Under the pieces are notes generated by a model. It had not been told where the DNA came from, did not search any database, and saw only the letters and a list, made by a program, of their open reading frames with translations. The translations under genes and the position numbers were made by a program. Of a DNA stretch of 64,000 nt, positions 1 to 11,021 are shown piece by piece. The number at the start of each line of letters is the position of its first letter. Position 1 is the first letter of the stretch. The stretch covers positions 52,506-116,505 of the forward strand of contig JANQBS010000120.1 of NCBI GenBank assembly GCA_033085395.1, in the 5' to 3' direction. The DNA is from Xanthoparmelia taractica (Eukaryota > Ascomycota > Lecanoromycetes > Lecanorales > Parmeliaceae).

Positions 1-993
1 GAGTACAAAGCAATGCTCGCCCAGCGAACGCGTCCTTGGGACGACGGTATCGTTCTGGCGGTCTGTGCGAAAGATGAATAGAAGCATTGCTCGAATTGTT
101 TTCAGGAGCAGATATACATAGGGGACAAGGAAGCAGGTCTACCTGCTGGCTTGGCGCAAATGCCTGTCAAAGGCCTTGCTGTTCAGGACTCTTTCCGCAA
201 TTACGATAACCAATCCGTCGCCCTAAATTGTTTCCCCAACAGGGCTATATCTCGGTGGCCAAGTTGGCATTACTGACTGATAGTCCGCCACAGTCCATTC
301 CCTCGCCAGCTTACACTTCTGGACTTGGGTGACATGCCCTTAAAGCCAGCTGATGTTCCGATGACTACGAAAGGCCACAAGGTCACCCTTCGACAGCTCA
401 ACCTACAATATGTCGTTCTTTCCCCGTGTCGGCTGTCGGTTCAATATCGGCGATCATCATATTCGATATCCGAAACTTTATCATGCCGCAGTGCTTTCGA
501 TGGCCCGCAGGGGGGAAAGATGAACTGATGACAACGGACCTTACCTTTCCGAAGCGCAGGAAGAGGACTCAACTTGCAGGGTCATGAGCTAGGTACCCAA
601 ATACATCCTTAAGGTTAGCATTGATCAAGGCAAGACGTCAGCGGCGCCGAGATTCTCAACACTCTACGAAATTCGGTCAAAGCGTCTATTTGATTTGCTT
701 CGGTCTCCGGGAAGCTGGCAATGAATGCGGTCTTCAAATTCAATCCCATGCGGCATCTTTCTCGCATATCGTACCCTAGCTACTATTCATCACATGAGAA
801 ATTAAAAGTACCTTTATCGAGATCGAATTCTCTTTCCTACCCTGTCATGGTCTCGTCATCAAGCCTTGAGTCTTTCACACAATAACAAATCCTAGACTCC
901 CATGCAGCCTTCCTCGCTTGACCCCAAGCACTTCTTGATGCCCCGGCCGAAGAAGCAGCTTCCAACGAGACTCCCCGTACCCAAATCCTTCAT
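1..993. other. Intergenic, no gene seen
   Basis: Normal base composition with short overlapping reading frames only. None starts with ATG, has family resemblance and shows intron signals together. It is probably the downstream flank of the sulfotransferase-like gene and the flank of an unseen gene to the left. Confidence 0.5.
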
Positions 994-1794
994 TCACGAC
1001 ACGAGAAAATACACCAAAACCCCAACCACTACAACCATCACCCCTCCAACCCACGCCCACCTCCACAACCCCTCCACCACCTTCCGCCTAAAGAATGCCT
1101 CTATTACCCTCCCATCATTCGCCCTCGGAAACGGCTCATCCGGAACCTCCACCCCCAAAATCTCACAGAGCGGACCCCACCCCTCCTTCACACTATACAG
1201 CACCAACCTATCCCTCGGGACGACCCTCCTCAAATAATCCATATGAAACCCATACGTCTCCCTCACGCACGTCCTGATCCCCTCCGTAAAATACAATTCA
1301 CCGTATCGCCCCTCCTCCGCCGCCCTCACATACGTCGCGAAGAACCTCAGCGTCGGCAACCAAAAGAACGCCAGACCAAGAAACCCCATCTTGCTATTGC
1401 GGACCACAGGCTCCATACTCCGCCACCAGTCTTCCGGATCCCTGACCGTAGCCACGACCTTGGCATCCGGATACAACTCGATCAATTCCTCCACGAAGTT
1501 GCAAGGCGGGGAGTCCGTGACGGCGACATACCCCTCCAGCTGCTCCCTCAGCCCCTCTTTCACAAACGCGCGGTCCGCATCGCTCTTGCAGGGCGTATGG
1601 CGCAAGATGTCGATCCAGGTTTTGATGTGGCGTTCGTCGCGGACGGCGATGGCTTCGCCGCCGTGGTAGACTGGGCCGTCGAGGAGGCGTTCGAGGGCGA
1701 TGCTGAAGGAGACGGTGCCGGTGCGGGACATGCCGGCGCCGATGACCTGGATTTGTTTCGAGGGGTCCGGGGGCCGGGAGGCGTGTTGGCCCAT
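994..1794 (-). CDS. Sulfotransferase-like P-loop protein (Sulfotransfer_4 type)
   Basis: Intronless, 266 aa, ATG at 1794. A PAPS-binding-like P-loop lies near the N-terminus (GMSRTGTVSFSIALERL, about residues 21-37). A second conserved block, ATVRDPEDWWRS (about residues 116-127), corresponds to the 3'-phosphate-binding strand and helix of sulfotransferases. The last 25 residues are a hydrophobic helix ending in LVYFLVS, so the protein is probably tail-anchored. These features fit the fungal Sulfotransfer_4 family (PF17784), many members of which have no proven substrate; sulfate transfer is inferred from the fold. The start is the only ATG just ahead of the P-loop and leaves a short polar leader. 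The 3' third of the coding strand is strikingly G-rich and the 5' part C-rich, as in several other genes here. Confidence 0.8.
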   Translation of the reverse strand: MGQHASRPPDPSKQIQVIGAGMSRTGTVSFSIALERLLDGPVYHGGEAIAVRDERHIKTWIDILRHTPCKSDADRAFVKEGLREQLEGYVAVTDSPPCNFVEELIELYPDAKVVATVRDPEDWWRSMEPVVRNSKMGFLGLAFFWLPTLRFFATYVRAAEEGRYGELYFTEGIRTCVRETYGFHMDYLRRVVPRDRLVLYSVKEGWGPLCEILGVEVPDEPFPRANDGRVIEAFFRRKVVEGLWRWAWVGGVMVVVVGVLVYFLVS

Positions 1795-2714
1795 GTCTTT
1801 CTTTTCTTACGAGGGGATGGGATACAGGAAAAAGGCGAATGCTGGTGATTTTCGGACGGGGGTCAGTGATTGGGGATCGCTCATGAACGCCGAACTACTG
1901 TCAAGATCAAGGACTGTGATATCCTGACAGCCAGGAGCTGCTGGTGTACGAGTGCAATTGGGACCATGGTTAAAATGTCAGCAGCCCCAGAGAGATCATC
2001 ATAGTTTATATCTCATCTCCGGGAAATGTGATAATAATGGAGACTGCAGCTGTGGCTCTGTCGGCTTATGAGCTAGATCCTTCGTGAGAAACTACTGCTA
2101 AAAGGACCAGGAGTCTAATGCACCTAACAATACGCGTGTCTCGGCAGTACATCTTGAATATCTCTATTTCTCTACTTGTACTCGTACGTACTTTGGCCGC
2201 AAATATATCTGCCTAGGGTGTGGAAACTGAATGGGCCATAGGCCTCTTCGGGATGCCCAGTATATGTATGAACCATCATCATCATCATCATCCTTATCAT
2301 CAGCAAGAGATCTTTACAAGTCCCTTTCGTGAGATCAGTAGCTATGACTCTCTTCCCAGGGCTAACAGACGCATGGTCCACCCAAGTATCGCAGAATCTG
2401 TTGTAGAGCCAATTGCTTAATGCGTATCTGCAAGGGGCGACTTGGTATGACAAACCTGTTAGAAGAGGCGCGAGCACCTTATCCTTCCTACCATTGGGCT
2501 CTAGCTCGACGTTCTATAGAAATTTCCACGCAGCTTCGGATAGATCAAGAAAGACCACAAATTTCCAAGCCACGATGGTGTCTCATTCATGACCTGGCCG
2601 TTACGAATGCCATCAAAACCTAACCTCTGCGTTCGGATTGATTCCCTGCGAGAAAGGGTTGGGCGAGCGCGGTGGAAGGCTATCGTAGAGGTCCATTGAG
2701 CAAATTTTGCAGGG
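1795..2714. other. Intergenic
   Basis: Lies between the starts of the sulfotransferase-like gene and the stop of the WD40 gene, both on the minus strand. It contains a short CAT/ATC microsatellite at about 2274-2292. Small reading frames here have no support. Confidence 0.5.
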
Positions 2715-4460
2715 CTAGCCCGGCCGCGGTTTCTTCTTCAGGGGCCCTTCCTCTTCCTCGTTGTCGCTGATGTCAGCATACAAAGTCTTCGGCTGAGTCT
2801 TTTTCCACGCATTGGTAAACATAGGATCCTTTTCCGCTTTCTCAGCGTACTTCAGCAGAGCTTCCCTTGGATCCTCATCACGCATTGAGCTGAGCGGTAT
2901 GTTGTTCTTGATATGCTGTTCGTCGGGCTGACTCTTAGCGAAGGGGGTAGCCATCGGGATGTGCGGGCGCCTTGGATCTCGCGAGCGACCGGACACTGTC
3001 AGGCCTATGGTTGGGTGTCGAGAAGCATAGCTTGTACCAGCTTGAGCTGCACGTAGTCCATCGCCAGAAGATATAGCGTCTCCTGATAGCCCCTGGGAAA
3101 GGTCAGTGGTGAAGTTTGGATCATCGTCGACGTGTCGCTTCTTTGGGGCTTTGGACATGACCATAGCGGCGCCTCGGATGGAGGTGTTCGGGTTGTATAG
3201 CACGTGCATCTCTGCATTCGCAGACCCTGTAAGTATCTGGTTCAATTTCTCATGCCAAAGAAGTGCGACGAGTGGGGATCCGTCCGTGACAGGAGTTACA
3301 AGCTCCGGCTTCAGTGTAGCAGGATTCAAGATGTGAAGCTTGCCATCTGTAGAGCCCGTGATGATCGAAGAAGAACTTGGGGAGAAACAGATATCGGAGT
3401 TGGCGTATTGATCAGACGTCGATGTATGGTCAACAACGCTTATGGGTTGCTTGAACTTTCGGGTATCCCATAACTTGATCAGATCGTCACCTCCTCTTGT
3501 AACCAAAGTTCGCCCATCAGAGCTGATATCAAGACCTCCGGTCCAAGTATCCCGTTTATGGGCCTCTCTTATTTCAGCGACTGGCCTTGAGTAAGGTCCA
3601 TCACCGTCCCACATGACGAGACTACCATCCAGAGATGCTGCCACAAGCAGGTTCTTCCCACCCTGAATAGGTGCGCCCCATTTCACAGCGGTCATCCGGG
3701 TCCTGCCTGCTGATCCAGCTGCTCTTGACTTATGCACTATGACATCCTTCTGCTTCAGCGGCATGTTGATGTCCCATATCCGCAAAGTGCTGTCCGTACC
3801 AGCCGTTACCATGAGGTCTCTGTTTGTTGGGTGCCATGTGCCTGAAGTGATCGTAGAGACGTGACCCTTTGTATTGTGCATATCCCTCAGATACATATCT
3901 CCTTTGACAAATTCCTTAAGCTCTTCCCCATCCCGACTGAATATCTTGGCCTGAGGGGTCGCGGAAATGACAAGTACTGAGCTTGGAGAGTTTGGGTTGA
4001 ATTCGACATGGTGGACAGGGTGCGTCTCCGAGCTCGCAGATACTTTTGTAGCTGTGGGATCGACTGTTTTGAAAGCATGCAGGGTATTCGGGGTCATAGA
4101 GGCAAAGTCATGGAACTTGATTGTGCAGTCTGTAGAACCAGTAACAAATCTAGATCCAGAAGGGTCAATGGTGATACTGGTAATGGGCCTTTCATGAGTC
4201 TTGAGCACCAGCTCATGGGATACTGGAAACTCATCATCCTCGTCGTCATCGTCATCGTCATCTGACTTTTCCTCGGATTCCTCGTGGTTCTGCCGGCCGG
4301 GTTCTTCTGAGAGCAGTTCCTCTTTGATGGCTCTAGTAGGTCGTTTGCTCTTCTCCAGCTGTCGAGCCACATCCGCCTGCTTTGTCTGCTTGCCAAACCC
4401 AGTCGGTAAGAACTTTTTCAGGGCTTCGTCTTCCTCGATGAAAACCTCATCATCGTCCAT
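2715..4460 (-). CDS. WD40-repeat protein, WDR70 family
   Basis: Single exon of 581 aa. The reading frame stays open upstream to 4565 without an ATG, and the first ATG (4460) opens an acidic N-terminus (MDDDEVFIEEDEALKKFLP) like that of WDR70-type proteins, so I chose it. An acidic linker rich in D and E (about residues 55-80) precedes a propeller of WD40 repeats. Visible repeat cores include GSRFVTGSTDCTIKFHDF, DLMVTAGTDSTLRIWDIN and RTLVTRGGDDLIKLWDTR. After the propeller come AMVMSKAPKKRHVDDDPNF and a C-terminal EALLKYAEKAEKDPMFTNAW block, both characteristic of the WDR70/gastrulation-defective-1 family. In animals and fission yeast this family takes part in CRL4-linked histone H2B ubiquitination and DNA repair. 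Nuclear location is inferred from the basic C-terminal KKKPRPG. Confidence 0.85.
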   Translation of the reverse strand: MDDDEVFIEEDEALKKFLPTGFGKQTKQADVARQLEKSKRPTRAIKEELLSEEPGRQNHEESEEKSDDDDDDDEDDEFPVSHELVLKTHERPITSITIDPSGSRFVTGSTDCTIKFHDFASMTPNTLHAFKTVDPTATKVSASSETHPVHHVEFNPNSPSSVLVISATPQAKIFSRDGEELKEFVKGDMYLRDMHNTKGHVSTITSGTWHPTNRDLMVTAGTDSTLRIWDINMPLKQKDVIVHKSRAAGSAGRTRMTAVKWGAPIQGGKNLLVAASLDGSLVMWDGDGPYSRPVAEIREAHKRDTWTGGLDISSDGRTLVTRGGDDLIKLWDTRKFKQPISVVDHTSTSDQYANSDICFSPSSSSIITGSTDGKLHILNPATLKPELVTPVTDGSPLVALLWHEKLNQILTGSANAEMHVLYNPNTSIRGAAMVMSKAPKKRHVDDDPNFTTDLSQGLSGDAISSGDGLRAAQAGTSYASRHPTIGLTVSGRSRDPRRPHIPMATPFAKSQPDEQHIKNNIPLSSMRDEDPREALLKYAEKAEKDPMFTNAWKKTQPKTLYADISDNEEEEGPLKKKPRPG

Positions 4461-4999
4461 ATCGTGCGTGGACCGGGGACGCTTAATGTTGCTGATGTCT
4501 AGATGTCGAGCCGCATAAACCTTGCTTTCAAATACTGGGCGATCGCACACAATGCTTTGAACCACGACGCTTCACTTTTTAGGCAGCGAGTCTAGAATCG
4601 TACCATTAAAAGGCCGTCGCTACATGGAACTGTTCAGGAGCACATCTACAATCCCTACAGAGAATGTAGAGAACATACGAGTAGTCTTTGACACTTGACA
4701 TAGATGACAGGCTCAATCTTGCTTTGGGTTCAGGATTCTGCGGTGCTATTTCTTGCTCCCTTTCAGACCAATAGAGAATTATCTAGTTTCCCTTCACACT
4801 GCTGGGCCTGCGAGCTTCGGGGAAAAGGCGCAAAGCCATCATGGCACATTACGCCCCTGTCTACCCGATGCAGCACGCGATTCACCACTTAGCGAGCATC
4901 AAGATCCCTCTCCGTCGCTTTTGACCCCTCGACAGTTTTCCATTTCCGTAATGTAAAAGGTAGCTGCACTTGTCCCGCTCTCGCCTATTGTCATCGCGC
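4461..4999. other. Intergenic, WDR70 promoter and complex I subunit 3' flank
   Basis: About 540 bp between two minus-strand genes. It should hold the WDR70-like promoter and the terminator of the NDUFB3-like gene. No distinct motif could be supported. Confidence 0.4.
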
Positions 5000-5322
5000 T
5001 CAATGATGCTCTTCGCTTCCATGCTCTTTCGCCTGCCCATGATGCTCGTCTTTCATAAAGAAGTACTCATAAGTGCAGTAAGCCGCGAATGCTACCGTAG
5101 CAGTGCCTAGACCAGGCAGAGCGCCCTTGAATCGATTGTATCTTGTGAAAGGACCTGTATATCGCCATTGTTCCCTGTAGAGCCATGCGTTAGTAAAATC
5201 CTGTGGAAGTACATCTAAGAGCTGTCCCACGCTCGCGCCCATGGATCATTAGCTGGCATGCCAGACGACTGTGCAAGTTTGCGAGGATCGAAGCCGGTCA
5301 CGTTGGGTCGTGGAGGAGGCAT
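5000..5322 (-). CDS. NADH:ubiquinone oxidoreductase B12/NDUFB3-type subunit
   Basis: Two exons, 5231-5322 and 5000-5174, with a 56-nt intron (5175-5230), giving 88 aa. Exon 1 encodes MPPPRPNVTGFDPRKL and GMPANDPWAR. Exon 2 continues with EQWRYTGPFTRYNRFKG, one membrane helix (about residues 48-68) and a His/Glu-rich tail ending EEHH. This is the standard layout of the fungal 12 kDa accessory subunit of mitochondrial complex I. It is a single-pass inner-membrane protein of the membrane arm without catalytic residues. The join restores the unbroken family sequence NDPWARAEQWRYTGP, which is the main evidence for the intron. It is divergent from POP2/CAF1 across about 430 bp. Confidence 0.88.
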
Positions 5323-5749
5323 CTTGCTGTGCTTTGTGTCAGTGAAGGACAGGAAGAATTGCGCTATCCGACTGTAGCTCATACTCATCCAAGCGCTATT
5401 GCCAGGCCTCGTAGGAATTATTCCCGCGCTCAATTGATCGAGGGTTGACAGAATGGAAGCTTGAGACTCTGCGGTAAAGTACATCAAGTAACGCCAAGAG
5501 GCCGAGGGGCAGGGTTGGCGCTAGTGAGTCTCCGTTGTCCGACCTTGAGAGCTTCTTGAGTGATATTGCATTATCTTTATCCCACTCAAAGAGTATCAGC
5601 AGAGATAAATTCACTTAAGATCTGAATCTCCCCTGGTGTTTTTAGAAAGCCAAACACTTTCTCCCACCATCAATGAGACTACCAAGAAGCGGAGTCAACT
5701 CCCATTCTTCAGTCGCGACCTGACCTGACACGACTCCAATTCATATATC
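5323..5749. promoter_or_regulatory. Shared divergent upstream region, NDUFB3-like / POP2
   Basis: 427 bp separate the ATG of the complex I subunit (minus strand) from that of the POP2 deadenylase (plus strand). It must carry both promoters. I see no clear TATA box or known fungal operator. Confidence 0.45.
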
Positions 5750-7338
5750 ATGGCTCCGGCCAATAGCAGGTTCGGTGGACAAAATGCAGGAGCTACATAC
5801 ACACGTCTACCGCCAATAACGGTACCTACAAACACTCCAGGACATCATTCTTCCAACTCAGGCAGCCTGCCCCCTCCCTCCTTTCATCATGCTTTCGGAC
5901 AACCGAACCCCTTCGCTCCTACTGGTAACTTAAATGGACTCGCTGGAGGATTTGGCCCGGGGGGCGGCCTAGGTACTGGTGGGACAGGCCTGGCAAGTCG
6001 AGAGGCGATGATGGGATTCCAGCACGGGGCAGAATTACAACAGCAACAACAGATTAAGGAGCAGATGCGGAGGGAAGGTGGAATGGGGCCAAAGGGTCAA
6101 TTAAAGTCCAGGATACGGGACGTTTGGCGGGGGAACCTCGCCCAGGAAATGGAACTCTTGCGCGATATGGTGGAACGGTACCCATACATCAGCATGGTTT
6201 GTCAAGTCTCCCTGTGCGGTTGGTCCCTCTTCTTGCGTTCCTGGGTCTAATTGAGAGGAATCAGGATACAGAGTTCCCTGGCATCGTCGCTCGACCGATG
6301 GGCGCTTTCACTACCAAAGCAGACTACCACTACCAAACCCTACGTTGCAATGTCGACCTTCTGAAAGTGATTCAGCTCGGTATAACACTTTTCAATGAGA
6401 ATGGGGAAACGCCACCTGCGCACCAAACAGACGGATCCAGCATTTCAATATACCCGAACAACCCAGTACCTTGTCCTTGTACCTGGCAGTTCAATTTCCA
6501 ATTCTCCCTGGGCGACGACATGTACAATCAGGACTCGATAGACTTTCTGATGACAGCTGGACTAGATCTCGAGGCGCATGAAAAGAACGGAATAGACCCT
6601 CATGACTTTGGTTCTCTGCTTATGACCTCTGGCCTTGCATTGCTGGACGACGTTCGATGGATATCCTTCCACTCTGGTTATGATTTTGGCTACCTCGTGA
6701 AGCTCATGCTGTGTAAGCAATTACCAGAAGACGAGACAGAATACCGAAAAATCCTAAGCATCTTCTTTCCCGCAATTTATGACATCAAATACATGATCAA
6801 GGCCGCTCAAAGGACTCAGACGGTCAATGACACTGCTTTGTCGCCTTCAGCTACAAGCATACTCAACAACTTGGGTCAAAAGTCCGGTTTGCAGGATCTC
6901 GCTGATGAGCTTGGAATCAAGCGGATTGGGCTCGCACACCAAGCGGGGTCTGATAGCCTTTTGACCGGGAAGGTATTCTGGGAAGTAAAGAAGAATATAT
7001 TCGGCGGTATGATTGACGACGAAAAGTACCTAGGCCATGTGTGGGGACTGAACGGGATGGGCTCGTCGGCTTCCACTGCAAATTATGCACAAAGCGGCTA
7101 TGGCAATGCGGTGGATGGGCAATCCAATACACCGAACCTCAACGGCGCTACAATCTACAACCACACTCCAACCCCAAATCAACCAAGTACTCCGGCAAGC
7201 TCACATACAGGTCTAGCAAGCACTATGGCGAGCCCTCCGACCCAACCGAATCCAATCAACGGGGGTATCGGGTCACTGACTCCAGGTGGGGGATCTGGCG
7301 TTTTTGGGGCTTTCCGAGGGTTCGGGGGAAAGAGCTGA
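5750..7338 (+). CDS. POP2: CCR4-NOT complex deadenylase subunit POP2/CAF1
   Basis: Two exons, 5750-6196 and 6265-7338 (intron 68 nt, phase 0), encoding 506 aa. The join gives the canonical SMDTEFPG block with the first two catalytic acids of a DEDD ribonuclease (D150, E152). The third acid is in FHSGYDFGYL. The last His and Asp are in LAHQAGSDSLLTGKVF. The enzyme shortens mRNA poly(A) tails as part of the cytoplasmic CCR4-NOT complex. The catalytic core is about 285 aa in animals. This protein adds a Gly/Pro/Gln-rich N-terminal extension with a short Q run (about residues 97-101) and a Ser/Thr/Gly/Asn-rich C-terminal tail of about 100 residues, as usual in filamentous fungi. The intron falls exactly beside the first catalytic residue. 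Confidence 0.95.
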
Positions 7339-8056
7339 CTGTACAATATATTGAGATGGATTTTGCATCTGGCGCCTGAGGTACATGGCGTCGTCTGCAG
7401 AAAGTCTTTGAGGCTTACAATATCTAGCTCCTTAGCGGGAGTCCCAGGCGTTAGGGTTAGGTTCTTGTCCATAAAGAAATCGAGGCCTTTTTGAAACGGC
7501 CAGTAAAGGAAAGCTAATGGAGTTCTTGGAGTCCAATATATATGTACAGCAACGCACTAACGTACAGGCTTGCCAGATTTCAAGGCCGGCCAGCATAGCA
7601 GAAAAATCTGTTCACTTGCTGTCGTGCTGCTGCTTCAATTTTACTTTATTCTCTTGTTTTCCCTTGGTGAATACCTAGCGGTTTTTCGCAAGCGCAAAGA
7701 GAGAGGGAGTCTAGCCTGATATGGTGCATATATCCTGCACAGTCTTTTGCTTTTTTCTTTATCGTCGAACCCCACACAACGATATGCATCAAACAAGTCG
7801 GGGCCCAATAACAGCAATGACGAAGAGAACCAACCCATATCACTTTGCTTTGCTACTTCAGGGAAGCCAAAGCGAACCCCGCCGTGTCTGCCTTCCTTTT
7901 GCCCTTATATAGCTCACGTTTGTAGCAAATTCAAATAGATCATCTATTCTTGTCTCCATATCTACTCTCCAACCTGCGTTGCGATAATTTTTTTTTTTTT
8001 GGGAAAACTGATACTACTGACTGGACAGCAGTTCTTTAATAATAATACCCATCACA
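7339..8056. other. Intergenic, POP2 3' flank and amine oxidase promoter
   Basis: About 720 bp. A T tract lies at about 7988-8000 within 70 bp of the amine oxidase ATG, a common fungal promoter feature. No gene is supported. Confidence 0.45.
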
Positions 8057-10159
8057 ATGGTTCTTGATCGCCTAAAGCAAGTCGCCCAGCATGTCTCCGG
8101 CACTACTCCCCCTCCCCATCCCTTCGACCCCCTCTCCGCCTCTGAAATCGAGAAAGCTGTAGCACTCATCAGAAAGGAGCACGGGCCGCTCGCTTACAAT
8201 GCCGTTACGACCTGGGAGCCCCGAAAGGCCGACATGCTAAAATGGCTCGCGGACCCGGATCACACGCCGAGACCGCACCGAGTTGCGGATGTGGTAGCGA
8301 TCAAGAAGGGAGGAACGGTGTATGATGGCTTGGTGGATCTGGACGAGGCCAAAATTGTGAAATGGGAGAGCACCGAGGGTGTACAGCCGTTGATCACGAT
8401 GGAAGATCTGCGGGTTGTCGAGCATATCGTGAGGGAGGACCCGAAGGTCATTGAGCAGTGCGGCATCATTGGGATTCCGAAGGAGGACATGCACAAGGTC
8501 TACTGTGATCCTTGGACCATTGGTTTCGATGAACGGTTTGGGAACAAGGTCAGGCTCCAGCAGGCTTTGATGTACTACAGGCCGCATGTGGACGACAGCC
8601 AATACACGTACCCACTGGACTTCACCCCCCTTTTCGACAATGACAGCCACGAGATCATACACATCGATGTTCCTCCTGTAAGGAGACCCATCAACCAAGC
8701 ACCTCCGAATAACTACCACCCCGCCGCAGTTGAGGCAGAAGGCGGCTACCGCAAGGACTTGAAGCCTATCAACATCACGCAGCCGGAAGGGGTTTCGTTC
8801 AAGGTCGATGGGAGGATCATTGAGTGGCAGAACTGGAAGGTTCACGTTGGCTTCAACTATCGAGAAGGTATCGTGTTGAATAACATCACCTACAATGACA
8901 AAGGCAATGAAAGAGGCGTCTTCTACCGACTTTCACTGGCGGAGATGGTGGTGCCGTATGGGAACCCAGAGCACCCTCATCAAAGGAAACACGCATTTGA
9001 TCTGGGTGAATATGGAGGTGGCTACATGACCAACAGCCTCGCCCTCGGCTGCGATTGTAAAGGAGCGATCCACTACATGGATGCCAACTTCGTCAACCGT
9101 GCTGGTGCAAGCCAAACCATCAAGAATGCCATCTGCATCCATGAAGAGGACGCGGGTATCCTCTTCAAGCACACAGACTTCCGTGACGACTCGGTCGTAG
9201 TGACCAGAGGAAGGAAGCTGCTAATATCCCACGTATTCACGGCTGCCAACTACGAATACTGCGTTTACTGGATATTTCACCAGGACGGAACAGTGCAATT
9301 GGAGGTCAGGCTCACAGGTATTCTAAACACCTACGCCATGAATCCTGGGGAGGATACGCACGGTTGGGGCACTGAGGTCTACCCAGGCGTCAACGCTCAC
9401 AATCACCAGCATCTCTTCTGCATGCGCATCGATCCCAACATTGACGGTCCACAGAACACAATCTTCCAGGTCGATGCCAGAACAGCGCCTGGCAAGGTCG
9501 GCAGCGCGGAGAACAAATACGGCAATGCGTTCTACGCGCATAAGACAAAATTCACGAACCCGACGGAAGCCATGTCAGATTATGAGGGGAGCTCGAGCCG
9601 GACTTGGGAGATGGCCAATACGAACAAGATCAACCCCTATAGCCATAAGCCCGTAAGCTACAAGCTCGTGAGTCGGGAAGTGCCAACCTTGCTCCCGAAA
9701 GAGGAAGGACTGGTATGGAAACGAGCTGGATTTGCAAGGCATGCTGTCCACGTCACCAAATGTAAGCCTTTCTTTTCCAACTATTTAACGGCTTACGCTA
9801 ACGGGATGTGCTCAGACCAAGACGACCAAGTCCACCCGGCTGGCCGCCATGTCCCCCAAACATCCGGGGAGCCGTCTCAAGGTCTCCCGGAATGGATTTC
9901 TCAACACCCTGACGAGAACATTGAGAATACGGATGTTGTCCTCTGGCACACCTTTGGCATCACGCATTTCCCCTCGCCAGAGGACTTTCCGATCATGCCT
10001 GCCGAGCCGATGACATTGCTGCTCCGACCGAGGAACTTCTTCCTGAAGAACCCAGCGCTGGATGTGCCACCGAGCTTTTCTTCGACCCCGAGCCAAAAGG
10101 CGAGTCTATTGAAAAAGGGAGCGGTGAACAATGCGGACAAGGCGAGCCGGGCAGTTTGA
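8057..10159 (+). CDS. Copper amine oxidase (primary-amine oxidase)
   Basis: The reading frame is open for 700 codons, but 9762-9815 (54 nt, GTAAGC...CTCAG) is an in-frame, stop-free intron. Removing it gives VTKYQDDQVHPAGRHVPQTS, the expected family sequence, and a 682-aa protein. The topaquinone precursor Tyr is Y399 in TAANYEY, the likely catalytic base is D315 in AFDLGEYG, and copper ligands are H450 and H452 (HNHQHLF) plus the His of GITHFPSPED near the C-terminus. The enzyme oxidises primary amines to aldehydes, ammonia and hydrogen peroxide. I see no signal peptide and no SKL-type ending (the protein ends SRAV), so it is probably intracellular. The start is the first ATG and fits the family N-terminus with the HPFDPLSASEI block. 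Confidence 0.93.
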   Translation: MVLDRLKQVAQHVSGTTPPPHPFDPLSASEIEKAVALIRKEHGPLAYNAVTTWEPRKADMLKWLADPDHTPRPHRVADVVAIKKGGTVYDGLVDLDEAKIVKWESTEGVQPLITMEDLRVVEHIVREDPKVIEQCGIIGIPKEDMHKVYCDPWTIGFDERFGNKVRLQQALMYYRPHVDDSQYTYPLDFTPLFDNDSHEIIHIDVPPVRRPINQAPPNNYHPAAVEAEGGYRKDLKPINITQPEGVSFKVDGRIIEWQNWKVHVGFNYREGIVLNNITYNDKGNERGVFYRLSLAEMVVPYGNPEHPHQRKHAFDLGEYGGGYMTNSLALGCDCKGAIHYMDANFVNRAGASQTIKNAICIHEEDAGILFKHTDFRDDSVVVTRGRKLLISHVFTAANYEYCVYWIFHQDGTVQLEVRLTGILNTYAMNPGEDTHGWGTEVYPGVNAHNHQHLFCMRIDPNIDGPQNTIFQVDARTAPGKVGSAENKYGNAFYAHKTKFTNPTEAMSDYEGSSSRTWEMANTNKINPYSHKPVSYKLVSREVPTLLPKEEGLVWKRAGFARHAVHVTKCKPFFSNYLTAYANGMCSDQDDQVHPAGRHVPQTSGEPSQGLPEWISQHPDENIENTDVVLWHTFGITHFPSPEDFPIMPAEPMTLLLRPRNFFLKNPALDVPPSFSSTPSQKASLLKKGAVNNADKASRAV

Positions 10160-11021
10160 TAATGTGATGATTGTGCTAGCGATGGTTCATGTAACGTGGT
10201 TGGTATTTACAGCAGGTGTGCGCGATATACACCGACTTTCTTTTCAAGTATCCGCGACTGCTCCATCGTGATGATAGCCTAATCGCAGTTGGCGCAGCAG
10301 TGCAATTACGTCCAGTCAAACCGTTGTGCCTGAGGCTTGTGTCAGCATTCTAGACCTAGTGTCTTCCCAAACGTGTGTAAGAAAGAGCATGGGTTGTAAG
10401 TCAGGCAGGTATAGACGGGGTTTCTCAAGATCCGAAAACACCCCGTACCCATAACAAAGGGCAAGCAGAGGAAGGGTAAAGTAGAAGAAGTAAAGGTAGA
10501 TGATTTGAGGTATCTCTAAGCCTAATACCGAAGAATTGATCTTTCCATTCTGTGCATGTCCCCAATGGTTGTATTTACAAGATAGCCTGATGCCGGACGG
10601 ACATATCAGGATTATTGGTAGAAGTAAGGTAACTTCAGAAATCCTCGCACTTGACATAAGACCGAAAGTCCCAATCAGTAAAATTACCGACCAATCAAAT
10701 GCCTTTCTTCCCTTGCAGATCCCTGTCATCTCGATTCGCTAGATCACGGTTATCGGTATTTTACATTCATATTAGTATATTACAACCTTTAGCGACGTTA
10801 AAGCCATGATTAAATCCCGTCTGGAGCCAATCGCGTCATCGGTACCCACTAGTTGAATAAATGGCTGTAATTTTCGGACATCGGACTTTGTAGTTCTCGT
10901 CATTTTGGCATTCCACATTCCCGTGCGAGCCCTTTCATTCCATACGTGTATTGATATATTTATTGCCCCCTCACTCCCTCAACGGAATACTTCATCAGCT
11001 CCCTTCAACAGAGTCTGTCCT
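10160..11021. other. Intergenic
   Basis: About 860 bp between the amine oxidase stop and the DUF3112 start. A 137-codon minus-strand frame (10316-10729) has no recognisable motifs and was not accepted. Confidence 0.45.

Noticed and set aside
10316..10729. 137-codon minus-strand frame
   Set aside because: No family motif and no supporting splice context; composition like surrounding non-coding DNA.
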